Notes: generated from the sequence alone by a model not told the origin. Counted from the stretch's first letter, positions 8,636-17,518 are shown. The stretch: DNA of 64,000 nt from Pseudomonas sp. CHM02 (GCF_000612585.1 NZ_JFCA01000031.1:1-64000), one strand, 5' to 3'. Program-made: numbers and translations.

Positions 8636-8702
8636 TGTAGGAGCTGGCTTGCCGGCGATGGCGTCCCTGAAATCGCCATCGCCGGCAAGCCGGGTTCCTA
8701 CA
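8636..8702. repeat. REP doublet between tauA and argA
   Basis: Arms TGTAGGAGCTGGCTTGCC... (from 8636) and its imperfect inverse ending TTCCTACA at 8702 bracket a short spacer. It has the same class of core as 4903-4967. It marks the place where tauBCD would be expected. Confidence 0.82.
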
Positions 8703-8711
8703 GGATTGGGG

Positions 8712-10013
8712 TTACAGCGCTTTTTCGAAAATCTTCGAATTACGCTGATAGTTGTACAGCGAAGCCCGCGCCGACGGCAGACGATCCACGCTGCTCGGCA
8801 CAAACCCCCGCTCACGGAACCAGTGGGCGGTGCGGGTGGTGAGCACAAACAAAGTCTTCAACCCCTGCGCACGAGCGCGGGCCTGGATGCGCTCCAACAA
8901 CACATCGCCCCGCGCGCCATGACGGTATTCCGGATTCACCGCCAGGCACGCCAGCTCACCTGCGTCCGAATCTGCGATCTGATACAGCGCCGCGCAGGCG
9001 ATGATCATGCCTTCGCGCTCCACCACGCTGAACTGCTCGATCTCACGTTCCAGTACTTCCCGCGAACGGCGCACCAGGATGCCCTGCTCTTCCAGCGGGC
9101 TGATCAGGTCGAGCAAACCACCGACATCTTCAATCGCCGCTTCGCGTACCAGTTCGAATTGCTCCTGAGCCACCAGCGTACCGCCGCCGTCGCGGGTGAA
9201 CAGTTCGGTGAGCAGGGCGCCGTCTTCGGCGTAGCTGACAATATGGCTGCGCCCTACTCCGCCACGGCACGCCTCGGCGGCCGCATCCAGCAATTCGGCC
9301 TGGTAGTTGCTGCTGCCCAGGCGTTGCAGATGAGCCGGCACTTGTTGGGGGCGCAGTTCGCGCACAAGGCGACCATTTTCATCGATCAGGCCCATCTCTG
9401 CGCCGAACAACAGCAGCTTGTCCGCGCCCAGGTCGATGGCGGCACGGGTGGCGACGTCTTCGCAGGCCAGGTTGAAGATCTCTCCGGTCGGTGAATACCC
9501 CAGCGGCGACAGCAACACGATAGAGCGCTCGTCCAGCAGGCGGTTGATGCCTTTGCGGTCGACGCGGCGCACTTCACCGGTGTGGTGATAGTCCACACCT
9601 TCCAATACGCCGATAGGGCGCGCAGTCACCAGGTTGCCACTGGCGACTCGCAGGCGCGAACCCTGCATCGGTGACGAAGCCATGTCCATGGACAGGCGCG
9701 CTTCAATGGCGATACGCAGGTGACCGACCGCGTCGATCACACACTCCAGCGTCGCGGCATCGGTGATGCGCAAGCCTTCGTGGTAGGCCGGGGTCAGGCC
9801 ACGCGCTTCAAGGCGTGCCTCGATCTGTGGGCGCGAACCGTGGACCAGTACCAGCCGCACGCCCAGGCTGTGAAGCAGCACCAGGTCGTGGACGATATTG
9901 CCGAAGTTGGGATGTTCCACACCATCGCCGGGCAGCATCACAACAAACGTGCAGTCCCGGTGGGCGTTGATGTAGGGCGAAGCGTGACGAAGCCAATTAA
10001 CGTAGTCGGGCAT
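8712..10013 (-). CDS. argA: Amino-acid N-acetyltransferase (N-acetylglutamate synthase)
   Basis: This 433-residue enzyme makes N-acetyl-L-glutamate from glutamate and acetyl-CoA, the first step of arginine synthesis. The N-terminal part (about 20-280, beginning YINAHRDCTFVVMLPGD) is an amino-acid-kinase fold used for arginine feedback inhibition, and the C-terminal part (about 290-433) is a GNAT acetyltransferase with the acyl-CoA loop near EYRHGARGDVLL. The length matches classical ArgA. The gene is reverse-strand, 135 bases downstream of argE. Confidence 0.95.
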   Translation of the reverse strand: MPDYVNWLRHASPYINAHRDCTFVVMLPGDGVEHPNFGNIVHDLVLLHSLGVRLVLVHGSRPQIEARLEARGLTPAYHEGLRITDAATLECVIDAVGHLRIAIEARLSMDMASSPMQGSRLRVASGNLVTARPIGVLEGVDYHHTGEVRRVDRKGINRLLDERSIVLLSPLGYSPTGEIFNLACEDVATRAAIDLGADKLLLFGAEMGLIDENGRLVRELRPQQVPAHLQRLGSSNYQAELLDAAAEACRGGVGRSHIVSYAEDGALLTELFTRDGGGTLVAQEQFELVREAAIEDVGGLLDLISPLEEQGILVRRSREVLEREIEQFSVVEREGMIIACAALYQIADSDAGELACLAVNPEYRHGARGDVLLERIQARARAQGLKTLFVLTTRTAHWFRERGFVPSSVDRLPSARASLYNYQRNSKIFEKAL

Positions 10014-10148
10014 TGAACCTGGGCCTGTAATAAAAAGCAGCCGAAAAAGGATGAGTCGTGAAAACGCACAGCGGGCTGATGGTTATCGTCGGAACAGGCT
10101 TGGCGACACGCTCACTCTCCTTCTATGTACGAACAGGCAGGGGTTAAT

Positions 10149-11297
10149 TTATGCGGGTTTCAGGCAGTAATGTTCGATCAGTTCCCGCAATAGACGCACT
10201 GTAGGCGTCAAGCGTGACATTTCGAGGTACTCGCCCGGCTGGTGGGCACAGGCAATGTCGCCGGGGCCGAGCACCAGGGTTTCACAACCAAGGCGCTGAA
10301 GATAAGGCGCTTCGGTGCCGAACGCTACTGCTTCGGCACGATGGCCAGTCAAACGTTCCGCGACCCGAACCAACTCGGCATCTTCCGGCTGCTCGAAGGG
10401 CGGCACTTCGGGGAACAGTGGCGCGTAGTCAATCTTGACCTGATGGCGCTCGGCCAAAGGCTGCAGCTTCTGGCGGATGGCATCGCGCAGCGCCTGCGGG
10501 TCCATGCCCGGCAGAGGACGCAGGTCGAACTCCAGGGAACACTGGCCGCAGATGCGGTTCGGGTTGTCACCGCCATGGATGCAGCCGAAGTTCATGGTTG
10601 GCTGCGGCACACTGAATTGCGGGTTGCGGTACTCGCGCTGCCAGGCCAGGCGCAGGCCGCGCAGCTCACCGATGGCGTCATGCATGGCTTCGAGGGCGCT
10701 GTGTCCCAGGCTTGGGTCCGACGAATGGCCACTTTGGCCCAGAATATCGATGCGCTCCATCATCACACCTTTATGCAGCCGGATCGGCTTGAGCCCGGTC
10801 GGCTCGCCGATCACCGCGGCACGGCCCAGCGGGCGCCCCGCCTCGGCCAATGCGCGGGCGCCGGACATGGAGCTTTCTTCGTCGCAGGTCGCGAGGATCA
10901 GCAGCGGCTGCTTGAACGGTTGATCCAGCAGCGGCAACACCGCTTCAATGGCCAGGGCGAAAAAGCCCTTCATGTCGCAGCTGCCCAATCCTACCCAGCG
11001 GCCGTCGACTTCCGTCAGCTTGAGCGGATCGGTCTTCCACAGCGCGGCGTCATAGGGGACGGTATCGCTATGGCCTGCCAACACCAGCCCACCGGGACCG
11101 CTGCCGAAGCTGGCCAGCAAGTTGAACTTGCCAGGGCTGACTGGCTGGATATCGATGGCGAAACCCAGGTCCCCCAGCCAACTGGCGAGCAAATCGATGA
11201 CTGGGCGGTTGGTCTGGTCGAGAGACGCTTGGGTACAACTGACCGAAGGCGCGGCGATCAATGCGGCGAACTGCTCTTTCATGGACGGTAACGGCAT
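10149..11297 (-). CDS. argE: Acetylornithine deacetylase
   Basis: This M20-family zinc metallopeptidase homologue hydrolyses N2-acetyl-L-ornithine to ornithine in arginine synthesis. Expected metal and catalytic residues are visible: H76 and D78 in AGHSDTVP, D108 in GSCDMKG, and E140-E141 in ATCDEESS. I chose the ATG at 11297 (MPLPSMKEQF, 382 residues) over a longer open frame, because the extra 39 residues do not look like the family and run into the divergent gene. It is followed on the same strand by argA, so both arginine genes may share regulation. Confidence 0.92.
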   Translation of the reverse strand: MPLPSMKEQFAALIAAPSVSCTQASLDQTNRPVIDLLASWLGDLGFAIDIQPVSPGKFNLLASFGSGPGGLVLAGHSDTVPYDAALWKTDPLKLTEVDGRWVGLGSCDMKGFFALAIEAVLPLLDQPFKQPLLILATCDEESSMSGARALAEAGRPLGRAAVIGEPTGLKPIRLHKGVMMERIDILGQSGHSSDPSLGHSALEAMHDAIGELRGLRLAWQREYRNPQFSVPQPTMNFGCIHGGDNPNRICGQCSLEFDLRPLPGMDPQALRDAIRQKLQPLAERHQVKIDYAPLFPEVPPFEQPEDAELVRVAERLTGHRAEAVAFGTEAPYLQRLGCETLVLGPGDIACAHQPGEYLEMSRLTPTVRLLRELIEHYCLKPA

Positions 11298-11455
11298 GCG
11301 CGGTCTCTCAACTTCCCGGATGAACCTCACTATAGAGCCATCTGCACGACACAATAAACCGTTGCGGCACGTTGCCGGGCTCAGTCCTGTACACTGCACG
11401 ACCTTGGCAGCCACTCTTTTCCCCGGCTGCGCTCCCGATCCTGGATTTTCCGGCC

Positions 11456-12823
11456 ATGCAGAAAGAAACCGAAATCAAGCTCCGCGTCAGCCGCGAAACA
11501 CTCGCCGCGCTGCGTGAGCACCCGCTACTGAAAAAACGCAACAAAAGTGGCTGGGAACGCCGTGAGTTGATGAACCAGTATTTCGACACCCCCGAACGCG
11601 ACCTGGCCCAAGCCAAAGTCGCCCTGCGCTTGCGCAAGGACGGTGACGACATCATCCAGACCCTCAAGACCCGCGGCCAGAGTGTCGCCGGCTTGTCGGA
11701 ACGTAACGAATACAACTGGGAACTGCCCAAAGCCAAGCTCGACGTGAAGAAGCTCGACGGCGAATGCTGGCCCGAGCAACTGGCCGAGCTGGACAAAAAG
11801 ACCCTCAAGCCGATCTTCACCACCGACTTCGTGCGTGAACGCGCCGAAATCGCCTGGGGCCGTGGCAAGGCCAAGGTGGTGATCGAAGCAGCCCTGGACC
11901 TGGGCCACGTAGTCGTCGGCAAGCAGAAAGAAGAAATCTGCGAGCTGGAACTGGAACTGCGCGAAGGTGAACCGGCCGCGCTGCTGGAACTGGCCGCCGA
12001 ACTGGCCGCCACCCTGGCGCTGATGCCGTGCGACATCAGCAAAGCCGAGCGTGGCTACCGCTTGTACGACGCCAGCAGCTATTCCCTGAGCTTGCCAGCG
12101 CCACAGCTGCACGCCGAAATGCCATTGGACGATGCCTTCGCCGCGATCATGTGGCACCTGCTGGGCAGCAGCCAGCGCCTGGCCGAGCAATACCGTTTCA
12201 ATGGCCACTGGCGCCTGCTGCAAGACTGGGTCGACAACCTCGGCGAACTGCGTGCCCTGGTCGGCAGCCTCGGTCAGGCGGCACCGCGTCAATCCACCAG
12301 CGAACTGCGCAGCGCACTGGATGCACTGCTGGAAGACTGGCGCCCACTGGTGCAAGCCGGTGACGACGATGAAGACATTCGCAAAGCGGCGCCGGAGCAG
12401 TTCATCGAAGAACTGGACGACGTCCGCTGGGGCCTGTTCTCACTGAACGCTTCGCGCTGGCTCCTGGCCCGCACCTGGACTGCCGACCGCAACGTACGTG
12501 GCAACCGCCAGGGCGCTGCGCAAATCACCAACTGGCTGCCGCGCCTGCTGGCCGACGATGCCGTCGCCCTGCAACTGCCGCGCTACCAGCAACAGCCGGA
12601 AGACCTGGCTGAGCAACTGCCGCGTATCGAGCGAATCCAGGCCTGGCTGCACCATGCGCGTCAGGTGGTGGACATCCCGGAACTCGACCGTCTGTATGGC
12701 GAGCTGAACAAGCTGGCACAACTGGCCAACCAGCCGATCACCGATGAGTCGCTGGATGCGCGGATGCATCAGGCGATTGCGGTGTATCAGAACCGGGCGT
12801 GGAAGACCTTGCTGCGCCTGTAA
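11456..12823 (+). CDS. CYTH-CHAD inorganic triphosphatase (YgiF-like)
   Basis: This 455-residue protein begins with the CYTH tunnel-fold signature ExExK (E4, E6, K8 in MQKETEIKLRV), which hydrolyses inorganic triphosphate with Mg2+. A CYTH domain covers about 1-200, and a helical, histidine- and arginine-bearing CHAD domain, thought to bind polyphosphate, covers about 225-455. I chose the ATG at 11456 because the longer frame adds 28 residues of non-conserved sequence. It diverges from argE. The distant ppx and ppk genes give the window a further polyphosphate link. Confidence 0.88.
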   Translation: MQKETEIKLRVSRETLAALREHPLLKKRNKSGWERRELMNQYFDTPERDLAQAKVALRLRKDGDDIIQTLKTRGQSVAGLSERNEYNWELPKAKLDVKKLDGECWPEQLAELDKKTLKPIFTTDFVRERAEIAWGRGKAKVVIEAALDLGHVVVGKQKEEICELELELREGEPAALLELAAELAATLALMPCDISKAERGYRLYDASSYSLSLPAPQLHAEMPLDDAFAAIMWHLLGSSQRLAEQYRFNGHWRLLQDWVDNLGELRALVGSLGQAAPRQSTSELRSALDALLEDWRPLVQAGDDDEDIRKAAPEQFIEELDDVRWGLFSLNASRWLLARTWTADRNVRGNRQGAAQITNWLPRLLADDAVALQLPRYQQQPEDLAEQLPRIERIQAWLHHARQVVDIPELDRLYGELNKLAQLANQPITDESLDARMHQAIAVYQNRAWKTLLRL

Positions 12824-12831
12824 GGACGCTT

Positions 12832-12919
12832 TCGCGGGCAAGCCCGCTCCCACACTGACTGGGTTCACACATAGAAATCTGTGAACCCAATCCAATGTGG
12901 GAGCCGGGCTTGCCCGCGA
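12832..12919. repeat. REP doublet with nested palindrome
   Basis: Outer arms at 12832-12854 (GCGGGCAAGCCCGCTCCCACA) and 12896-12919 are near-perfect inverses. Inside them lies a second perfect 10-base inverted repeat, TGGGTTCACA (12860-12869) and TGTGAACCCA (12880-12889). It sits between the convergent ygiF-like and Lrp genes and could fold into a long cruciform or a bidirectional 3' hairpin. Confidence 0.82.
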
Positions 12920-12933
12920 TGACGCCATCCCTG

Positions 12934-13404
12934 TCAGCGCAATACTGGCAGGCTGGTCGTGGACTTGATCTCGGACAACGCCACAATCGAATTGACCTCC
13001 TGAATCCCCGGCACCATCGACAGCTTCTCAAAGAAAAACCGCTCATAAGCCTCGATGTCCGAGGTGACGATACGCAGCAGAAAATCCACCGATCCCATCA
13101 GCACATAACACTCCAACACTTCCGGGAAGCCGCGAATCGCGTCGGTGAATTCGGTGAAGTTGGAGCGGCCGTGGGCGTTGAGTTTCACCTCGGCGAAAAT
13201 CTGCGTGTTGAGGCCGATCTTCTTGCGATCCAGCAAGGTGACCTGGCCGCGAATCACGCCCTCTTCCTTGAGCCGCTGGATTCGCCGCCAGCATGGCGAC
13301 TGGGACAGGCCAACCTGTTCGGCGATCTGCGCGCTGGAAAGCGAGGCGTCCTCTTGCAACAGGGCCAGGATACGGCGATCGTAGACATCCAGCTCGCTGT
13401 GCAT
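12934..13404 (-). CDS. Lrp/AsnC-family transcriptional regulator
   Basis: This 156-residue regulator has an N-terminal winged helix-turn-helix (about 5-60, with SSAQIAEQVGLSQSPCWRRI) and a C-terminal RAM/ACT-like ligand-binding domain (about 70-150). Such proteins form octamers and respond to amino acids. It diverges from the small ACT-like gene at 13532, and the shared 127-base region carries inverted repeats at 13441-13519, so those are its likely first operators. The inducer is not predictable. The length is standard. Confidence 0.9.
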   Translation of the reverse strand: MHSELDVYDRRILALLQEDASLSSAQIAEQVGLSQSPCWRRIQRLKEEGVIRGQVTLLDRKKIGLNTQIFAEVKLNAHGRSNFTEFTDAIRGFPEVLECYVLMGSVDFLLRIVTSDIEAYERFFFEKLSMVPGIQEVNSIVALSEIKSTTSLPVLR

Positions 13405-13440
13405 ATAAATACCTTCTATGGTGCTTTTCTTGAATTACAC

Positions 13441-13519
13441 GATTCGATTAGTCGAAAAACTGGCTCATCTTAGATAAGAAATCTCCCAGAGCGCATGCAA
13501 AAATTTCTTCAATCGAATC
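13441..13519. promoter_or_regulatory. Inverted repeats in the Lrp/ACT divergent promoter
   Basis: GATTCGATT (13441-13449) and AATCGAATC (13511-13519) are perfect inverted copies, and a tighter palindrome TTCGA-TTAG-TCGAA lies at 13443-13456. Lrp-type octamers commonly bind such spaced sites. The role is inferred from position between two divergent genes. Confidence 0.45.
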
Positions 13520-13531
13520 TGGAGAGTCAGC

Positions 13532-13870
13532 ATGCACGCCGTCGAAACCACCCACCCAGCTACCCGCGTTGATGCGTGGGCCGTCAACAGCGCCCATTGC
13601 CAGGCGCATTACCAGATCGTCGCCGAAGCGGAACCGGATGTGGTGTGCCGGGTACTCAACTATTTCGCCCTGCAATTCCTCACGCCGCGCCAGGTCACGG
13701 TGAACCGGGAAGGTGGCCTGCTGAATATCGATATCGTGATGGATGGCTTGAGCTGGCACCGCGCCCAGGTGATCGGTGAAAAGATTCGAAACCTGATCAG
13801 CGTGTGCGCGCTGGACGTGTGGTCGGCTGATGCGGCGGGGCCTCAGGCGGTGGTGGCCGTCGCCCAGTAA
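13532..13870 (+). CDS. Small ACT-like domain protein
   Basis: This 112-residue cytoplasmic protein has no catalytic domain that I recognise. Residues 24-95 (AHYQIVAEAEPDVVCRVLNY to about VCALDVW) show the beta-alpha-beta-beta-alpha-beta pattern of an ACT domain, with VTVNREGGLLNIDIVMDG as the middle strands. ACT domains bind amino acids and regulate enzymes. It is divergent from an Lrp-type regulator and has a good ribosome binding site (GGAGAG). It could be an amino-acid sensor or a regulatory subunit of an unlinked enzyme. The fold call is pattern-based and moderately sure; the function is unknown. Confidence 0.6.
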   Translation: MHAVETTHPATRVDAWAVNSAHCQAHYQIVAEAEPDVVCRVLNYFALQFLTPRQVTVNREGGLLNIDIVMDGLSWHRAQVIGEKIRNLISVCALDVWSADAAGPQAVVAVAQ

Positions 13871-13954
13871 AAACCTGCAATACACCCTGGGAGGAGAATA
13901 TTCGGGGGCTGGCTAGCCTGGGACCTACACCCATTGCGACCCAGGAAAACCTTC

Positions 13955-15634
13955 ATGCCTGTCGATCAACGATTGGAACTGCATCGGCTGTTGCCGGCTT
14001 TGGTCGAAGGGCGACTGATCACACCCGACATTGCGCAGCGCTTGTCGGCGCTGCCGGCCAGCAATACCCAACATCCACTGGAGAGCATCGCCGCCCAGGG
14101 CCCCGACCTGGAAACCCTGACGGCGTGGCTCGCCCAGCATGCCGGGCAACCTTATCTGCGTATCGATCCGTTGAAGATCGATGTGGCAGCGGTGGTCCCG
14201 CTGATGTCCCACGCGTTCGCCCAACGCCATGCCATCCTCGCGGTGGCGGTGGACGCGCAGACGGTGACCATTGCCAGCGCCCAGCCCTATGTCACCGGTT
14301 GGGAAGCCGGGCTGGCGCAGGTGCTCAAGCGCTCGATCAAGCGCGTGGTCGCCAACCCTCAGGACATTGCGCGCTGTGTCAGCGAGTTCTACCGGCTGAC
14401 GAAGTCCGTCAGCGGCGCCGATCAAAAGGTCGCGGCGCCTGGCAATGTCGAATGGCTCCACCTCGGTGCCAGCGAGCAGGAGCCGGATGCCAATGACGCG
14501 CATATCGTCAACATCGTCGACTGGTTGCTGCAGTACGCCTTCGGCCAGCGTGCCAGTGATATCCACATTGAACCGTGCCGTGAACAGGGCCGCGTACGCT
14601 TTCGCATCGATGGGCTGCTGCATGACGTCTATCAGTTTCCGCCCCAGGTCACGATGGCGGTGGTCAGCCGCCTCAAGAGCCTGGGCCGCATGAATGTGGC
14701 GGAAAAGCGCAGGCCCCAGGACGGTCGAGTCAAGACCAAGAGCCCTGCGGGAGCGGAGGTGGAACTGCGCCTTTCCACCCTGCCCACGGCGTTTGGCGAA
14801 AAACTGGTGATGCGGATTTTCGACCCGCAGGTGCTGTTCAAGGGCTTTGACCAGTTGGGTTTGTCGGTGGATGACCAGCAGCGCTGGCACGCCATGACGA
14901 GCCAGACCGCCGGCATCATCCTGGTCACCGGCCCTACCGGTTCGGGCAAGACCAGCACCCTCTACACCACGCTCAGGCACCTGGCGACCCGCGAGGTCAA
15001 CCTGTGCACGGTAGAAGACCCGGTCGAGATGGTCGAGCCGGCGTTCAACCAGATGCAAGTGCAGCACAATATCGACCTGACCTTTGCAGCGGGCATCCGC
15101 GCCCTGCTGCGCCAGGACCCGGACATCATCATGGTCGGCGAAATCCGCGACCAGGAGACCGCCGAAATGGCGATCCAGGCCGCGTTGACCGGACACCTGG
15201 TGCTGTCGACCCTGCATACCAACGATGCACCCAGCGCTATCAGCCGGCTGCAGGAGCTGGGCATAGCTCATTATTTGATCAAGGCCACGCTACTGGGCGT
15301 GATGGCGCAGCGATTGGTGCGGGTTCTGTGCCCTCACTGCAAGCAGGCGCAGGGTGATGTCCACGAGGCGGTCGGGTGCGTTGAATGTCGCAACAGCGGT
15401 TACCGGGGGCGAGCCGGCGTTCACGAAATCATGGTGTTGAACGAAGCACTCAAGGCGCTGATCACGCCCGGCGCCGACGTACAGGCCCTGCGCCAGGCGG
15501 CGGTGGCACAAGGCATGTGCAGCCTGCGCAGGGCCGGTCTGCAAAAAGTCGAGGCAGGGCTGACCACGATGGCGGAGGTAGTGCGGGTGACGCCTGGAGA
15601 TTCGGTAACAAATCCTTTGTTTGTTACGCGGTGA
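13955..15634 (+). CDS. GspE/PilB-type secretion ATPase (orphan)
   Basis: This 559-residue ATPase belongs to the type II secretion/type IV pilus assembly family. A GspE N-terminal domain occupies about 1-150, and the Walker A motif GPTGSGKTS lies at 326-334. It is followed by the Asp box (TVEDPVE), Walker B (DIIMVGEIRD) and His box (STLHTNDA). A zinc-binding tetracysteine is present at C459, C462, C475 and C478. I chose the ATG at 13955, eight bases after AGGA, over a TTG at 13934. No pseudopilin, GspF or secretin gene is nearby, so it is an orphan that may serve an unlinked machine. A similar lone ATPase gene lies in this region of P. aeruginosa, from memory. Confidence 0.88.
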   Translation: MPVDQRLELHRLLPALVEGRLITPDIAQRLSALPASNTQHPLESIAAQGPDLETLTAWLAQHAGQPYLRIDPLKIDVAAVVPLMSHAFAQRHAILAVAVDAQTVTIASAQPYVTGWEAGLAQVLKRSIKRVVANPQDIARCVSEFYRLTKSVSGADQKVAAPGNVEWLHLGASEQEPDANDAHIVNIVDWLLQYAFGQRASDIHIEPCREQGRVRFRIDGLLHDVYQFPPQVTMAVVSRLKSLGRMNVAEKRRPQDGRVKTKSPAGAEVELRLSTLPTAFGEKLVMRIFDPQVLFKGFDQLGLSVDDQQRWHAMTSQTAGIILVTGPTGSGKTSTLYTTLRHLATREVNLCTVEDPVEMVEPAFNQMQVQHNIDLTFAAGIRALLRQDPDIIMVGEIRDQETAEMAIQAALTGHLVLSTLHTNDAPSAISRLQELGIAHYLIKATLLGVMAQRLVRVLCPHCKQAQGDVHEAVGCVECRNSGYRGRAGVHEIMVLNEALKALITPGADVQALRQAAVAQGMCSLRRAGLQKVEAGLTTMAEVVRVTPGDSVTNPLFVTR

Positions 15635-15711
15635 AACCGTTCTTATCGGTGACAACACCGTTACAATCGGCTGAACGTCGTTTCACTGACACCATCAGAT
15701 AGGGAATCGCT

Positions 15712-16632
15712 ATGCAGATCGGAACCGTACTGCTTCTTTTCGTGGGCTTGGCCATCGCCATCCTGTTCATGGGCTTCAAGGTCGTCCCCCAGGGTTACCA
15801 ATGGACGGTCGAACGTTTCGGCCGCTACACCAACACCCTCAAGCCTGGCCTGAACATCATCATCCCGGTCATGGACCGCATCGGTCGCAAGATCAACGTG
15901 ATGGAAAGTGTGCTGGATATCCCGCCCCAGGAAGTCATCACCGCCGACAACGCCACCGTGCAGATCGACGCCGTGTGCTTCTTCCAGGTGGTCAACACTG
16001 CCCAGGCCGCCTATGAGGTCAACAACCTCGAACATGCCATCCGCAACCTGCTGCAAACCAACATCCGTACCGTGCTTGGCTCCATGGAGCTGGATGCGAT
16101 GCTCAGCCAGCGCGACGGCATCAACGAAAAACTCCTGAAAACCGTGGACGAAGCCACCGCGCCGTGGGGCATCAAGATCACCCGTATCGAGATCAAGGAC
16201 ATCAGCCCACCCGCCGACCTGATGGCCGCCATGTCCGGCCAGATGAAAGCCGAACGGATCAAGCGCGCGCAAATCCTCGAAGCCGAAGGCCTGCGTGCCT
16301 CGGCGATCCTGACGGCCGAAGGCAAGAAACAGGCACAGATCCTTGAGGCCGAAGGTAGCCGGCAGGCGGCGTTCCTTGAGTCGGAAGCCCGTGAGCGTCA
16401 GGCCGAAGCAGAAGCCCGCGCTACACAGGTCGTGTCGGAAGCAATTGCGTCGGGCAACGTGCAGGCGGTCAACTATTTCGTCGCGCAGAAATACATCGAC
16501 GCCCTGGGCAAGCTGGCCTCGGCCAACAACAGCAAGGTGATCCTGATGCCGCTGGAGGCCAGCCAGGTGATCGGCGCGGTCGGCGGTATCGGCGAGATCG
16601 TCAAGGCGACGTTCGACAACAAGAAAGGCTGA
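15712..16632 (+). CDS. SPFH/band 7 membrane protein (QmcA-like)
   Basis: This 306-residue stomatin-like protein has one N-terminal membrane anchor (about 3-22), then an SPFH/PHB domain (about 25-185) starting FKVVPQGYQWTVERFGRY. An alanine- and glutamate-rich coiled coil follows (about 195-250, with repeated AQILEAEG). Such proteins form membrane microdomain scaffolds and partner with NfeD proteins. The nfeD gene follows after ten bases, so the two form one operon. The length and domain order match E. coli QmcA. Its client proteins are not predictable. Confidence 0.9.
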   Translation: MQIGTVLLLFVGLAIAILFMGFKVVPQGYQWTVERFGRYTNTLKPGLNIIIPVMDRIGRKINVMESVLDIPPQEVITADNATVQIDAVCFFQVVNTAQAAYEVNNLEHAIRNLLQTNIRTVLGSMELDAMLSQRDGINEKLLKTVDEATAPWGIKITRIEIKDISPPADLMAAMSGQMKAERIKRAQILEAEGLRASAILTAEGKKQAQILEAEGSRQAAFLESEARERQAEAEARATQVVSEAIASGNVQAVNYFVAQKYIDALGKLASANNSKVILMPLEASQVIGAVGGIGEIVKATFDNKKG

Positions 16633-16642
16633 GGCCAGCGCC

Positions 16643-17089
16643 ATGTGGGATTTCCTGCAGCATCTGTCGTTCTGGGATTGGCTGGCACTGGGCACCGTGC
16701 TGTTGATTCTTGAGGTATTTGGCGCCGGCGGTTACCTGCTGTGGATGGGTATCGCAGCGGCTGCCGTGGGCGTGATCAAGTTTCTGGTGCCGCCCCTGGG
16801 GTTGGAATGGCAACTCCTGCTGTTTGCCGTGCTGTCGATCCTGACGGCGGTGTACTGGTGGAAGCGCCAGCGCAGCAGCGCCAAGGCCAGTGACCAACCG
16901 AGGCTGAACGAGCGTGGCTCTGAGCTGATCGGCCGCACCTTCGTGGTGCACCAGGCGATTGTGGAGGGCCGCGGCAAGGTAAAGGTCGGCGATGGCGTGT
17001 GGATGGTGACCGGCCCGGATAGCCCTGTAGGCGCTCAAGTACGGGTGGTTGGCCAGGAAGGCGTGATTTTGAAGGTTGAAACTGTTTAG
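16643..17089 (+). CDS. NfeD-family membrane protein (short form)
   Basis: This 148-residue protein has two or three N-terminal membrane segments (about 10-75) and a C-terminal OB-fold NfeD domain (about 85-148, with IGRTFVVHQAIVEGRGKVKV). It lacks the ClpP-like protease domain of long NfeD proteins, as expected for the short form paired with stomatin-like proteins. It follows the SPFH gene by ten bases. The pair probably helps organise the inner membrane or protein quality control there. Confidence 0.88.
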   Translation: MWDFLQHLSFWDWLALGTVLLILEVFGAGGYLLWMGIAAAAVGVIKFLVPPLGLEWQLLLFAVLSILTAVYWWKRQRSSAKASDQPRLNERGSELIGRTFVVHQAIVEGRGKVKVGDGVWMVTGPDSPVGAQVRVVGQEGVILKVETV

Positions 17090-17158
17090 TCAGCGATGGA
17101 ACTCGGCTGAGCTAACTACAATCATAAAGTACAGATAACCCACCCGGAGTCACCCATC

Positions 17159-17473
17159 ATGCGTCTCAAATATGCTGTCGCAACCCTTGCTGTGCTTTCC
17201 TTACCTGTCGGTTCAGCCATGGCCGACAGCTTCTGGCGCAATGTCATCTCGTCGGGCGCCACTACCGGCTCGACGTACCTGACCTTCAAGGACCACAAGC
17301 TGGTGGTCGCCGCACAAGACGACGCCGGCAGCTTCGTTGCCAGCGACGGCGGCATCCGTGGCCCATACCTGGAAGCTGCGATGCAGAAAGTCCGCGCCGA
17401 CAACCCTGGCCTGCAGGCCACGGACATGGAATTGGCCAACGCCATCCTGGCGAAAAACGCAGTTACCGAATAA
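17159..17473 (+). CDS. DUF2388-type small exported protein
   Basis: This 104-residue protein has a clear signal peptide (MRLKYAVATLAVLSLPVGSA, cleavage after AMA) and a short mature domain with SFWRNVISSGATTGSTY and a C-terminal helix. The pattern is the DUF2388 family found in pseudomonads, whose function is unknown. It is preceded by a good ribosome binding site (CCGGAG) and followed directly by a strong terminator, so it is a single-gene unit. The periplasmic location is inferred from the signal peptide. Confidence 0.75.
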   Translation: MRLKYAVATLAVLSLPVGSAMADSFWRNVISSGATTGSTYLTFKDHKLVVAAQDDAGSFVASDGGIRGPYLEAAMQKVRADNPGLQATDMELANAILAKNAVTE

Positions 17474-17485
17474 CTCGGGCCGGAT

Positions 17486-17518
17486 AAAAAATGCCGCTTT
17501 AAACAGCGGCATTTTTTT
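17486..17518 (+). terminator. Rho-independent terminator after the DUF2388 gene
   Basis: The stem ATGCCGCT/AGCGGCAT with a six-base loop is followed by seven T residues, 12 bases after the stop codon. The flanking A and T runs extend the stem, so it may also work on the other strand. Confidence 0.9.
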
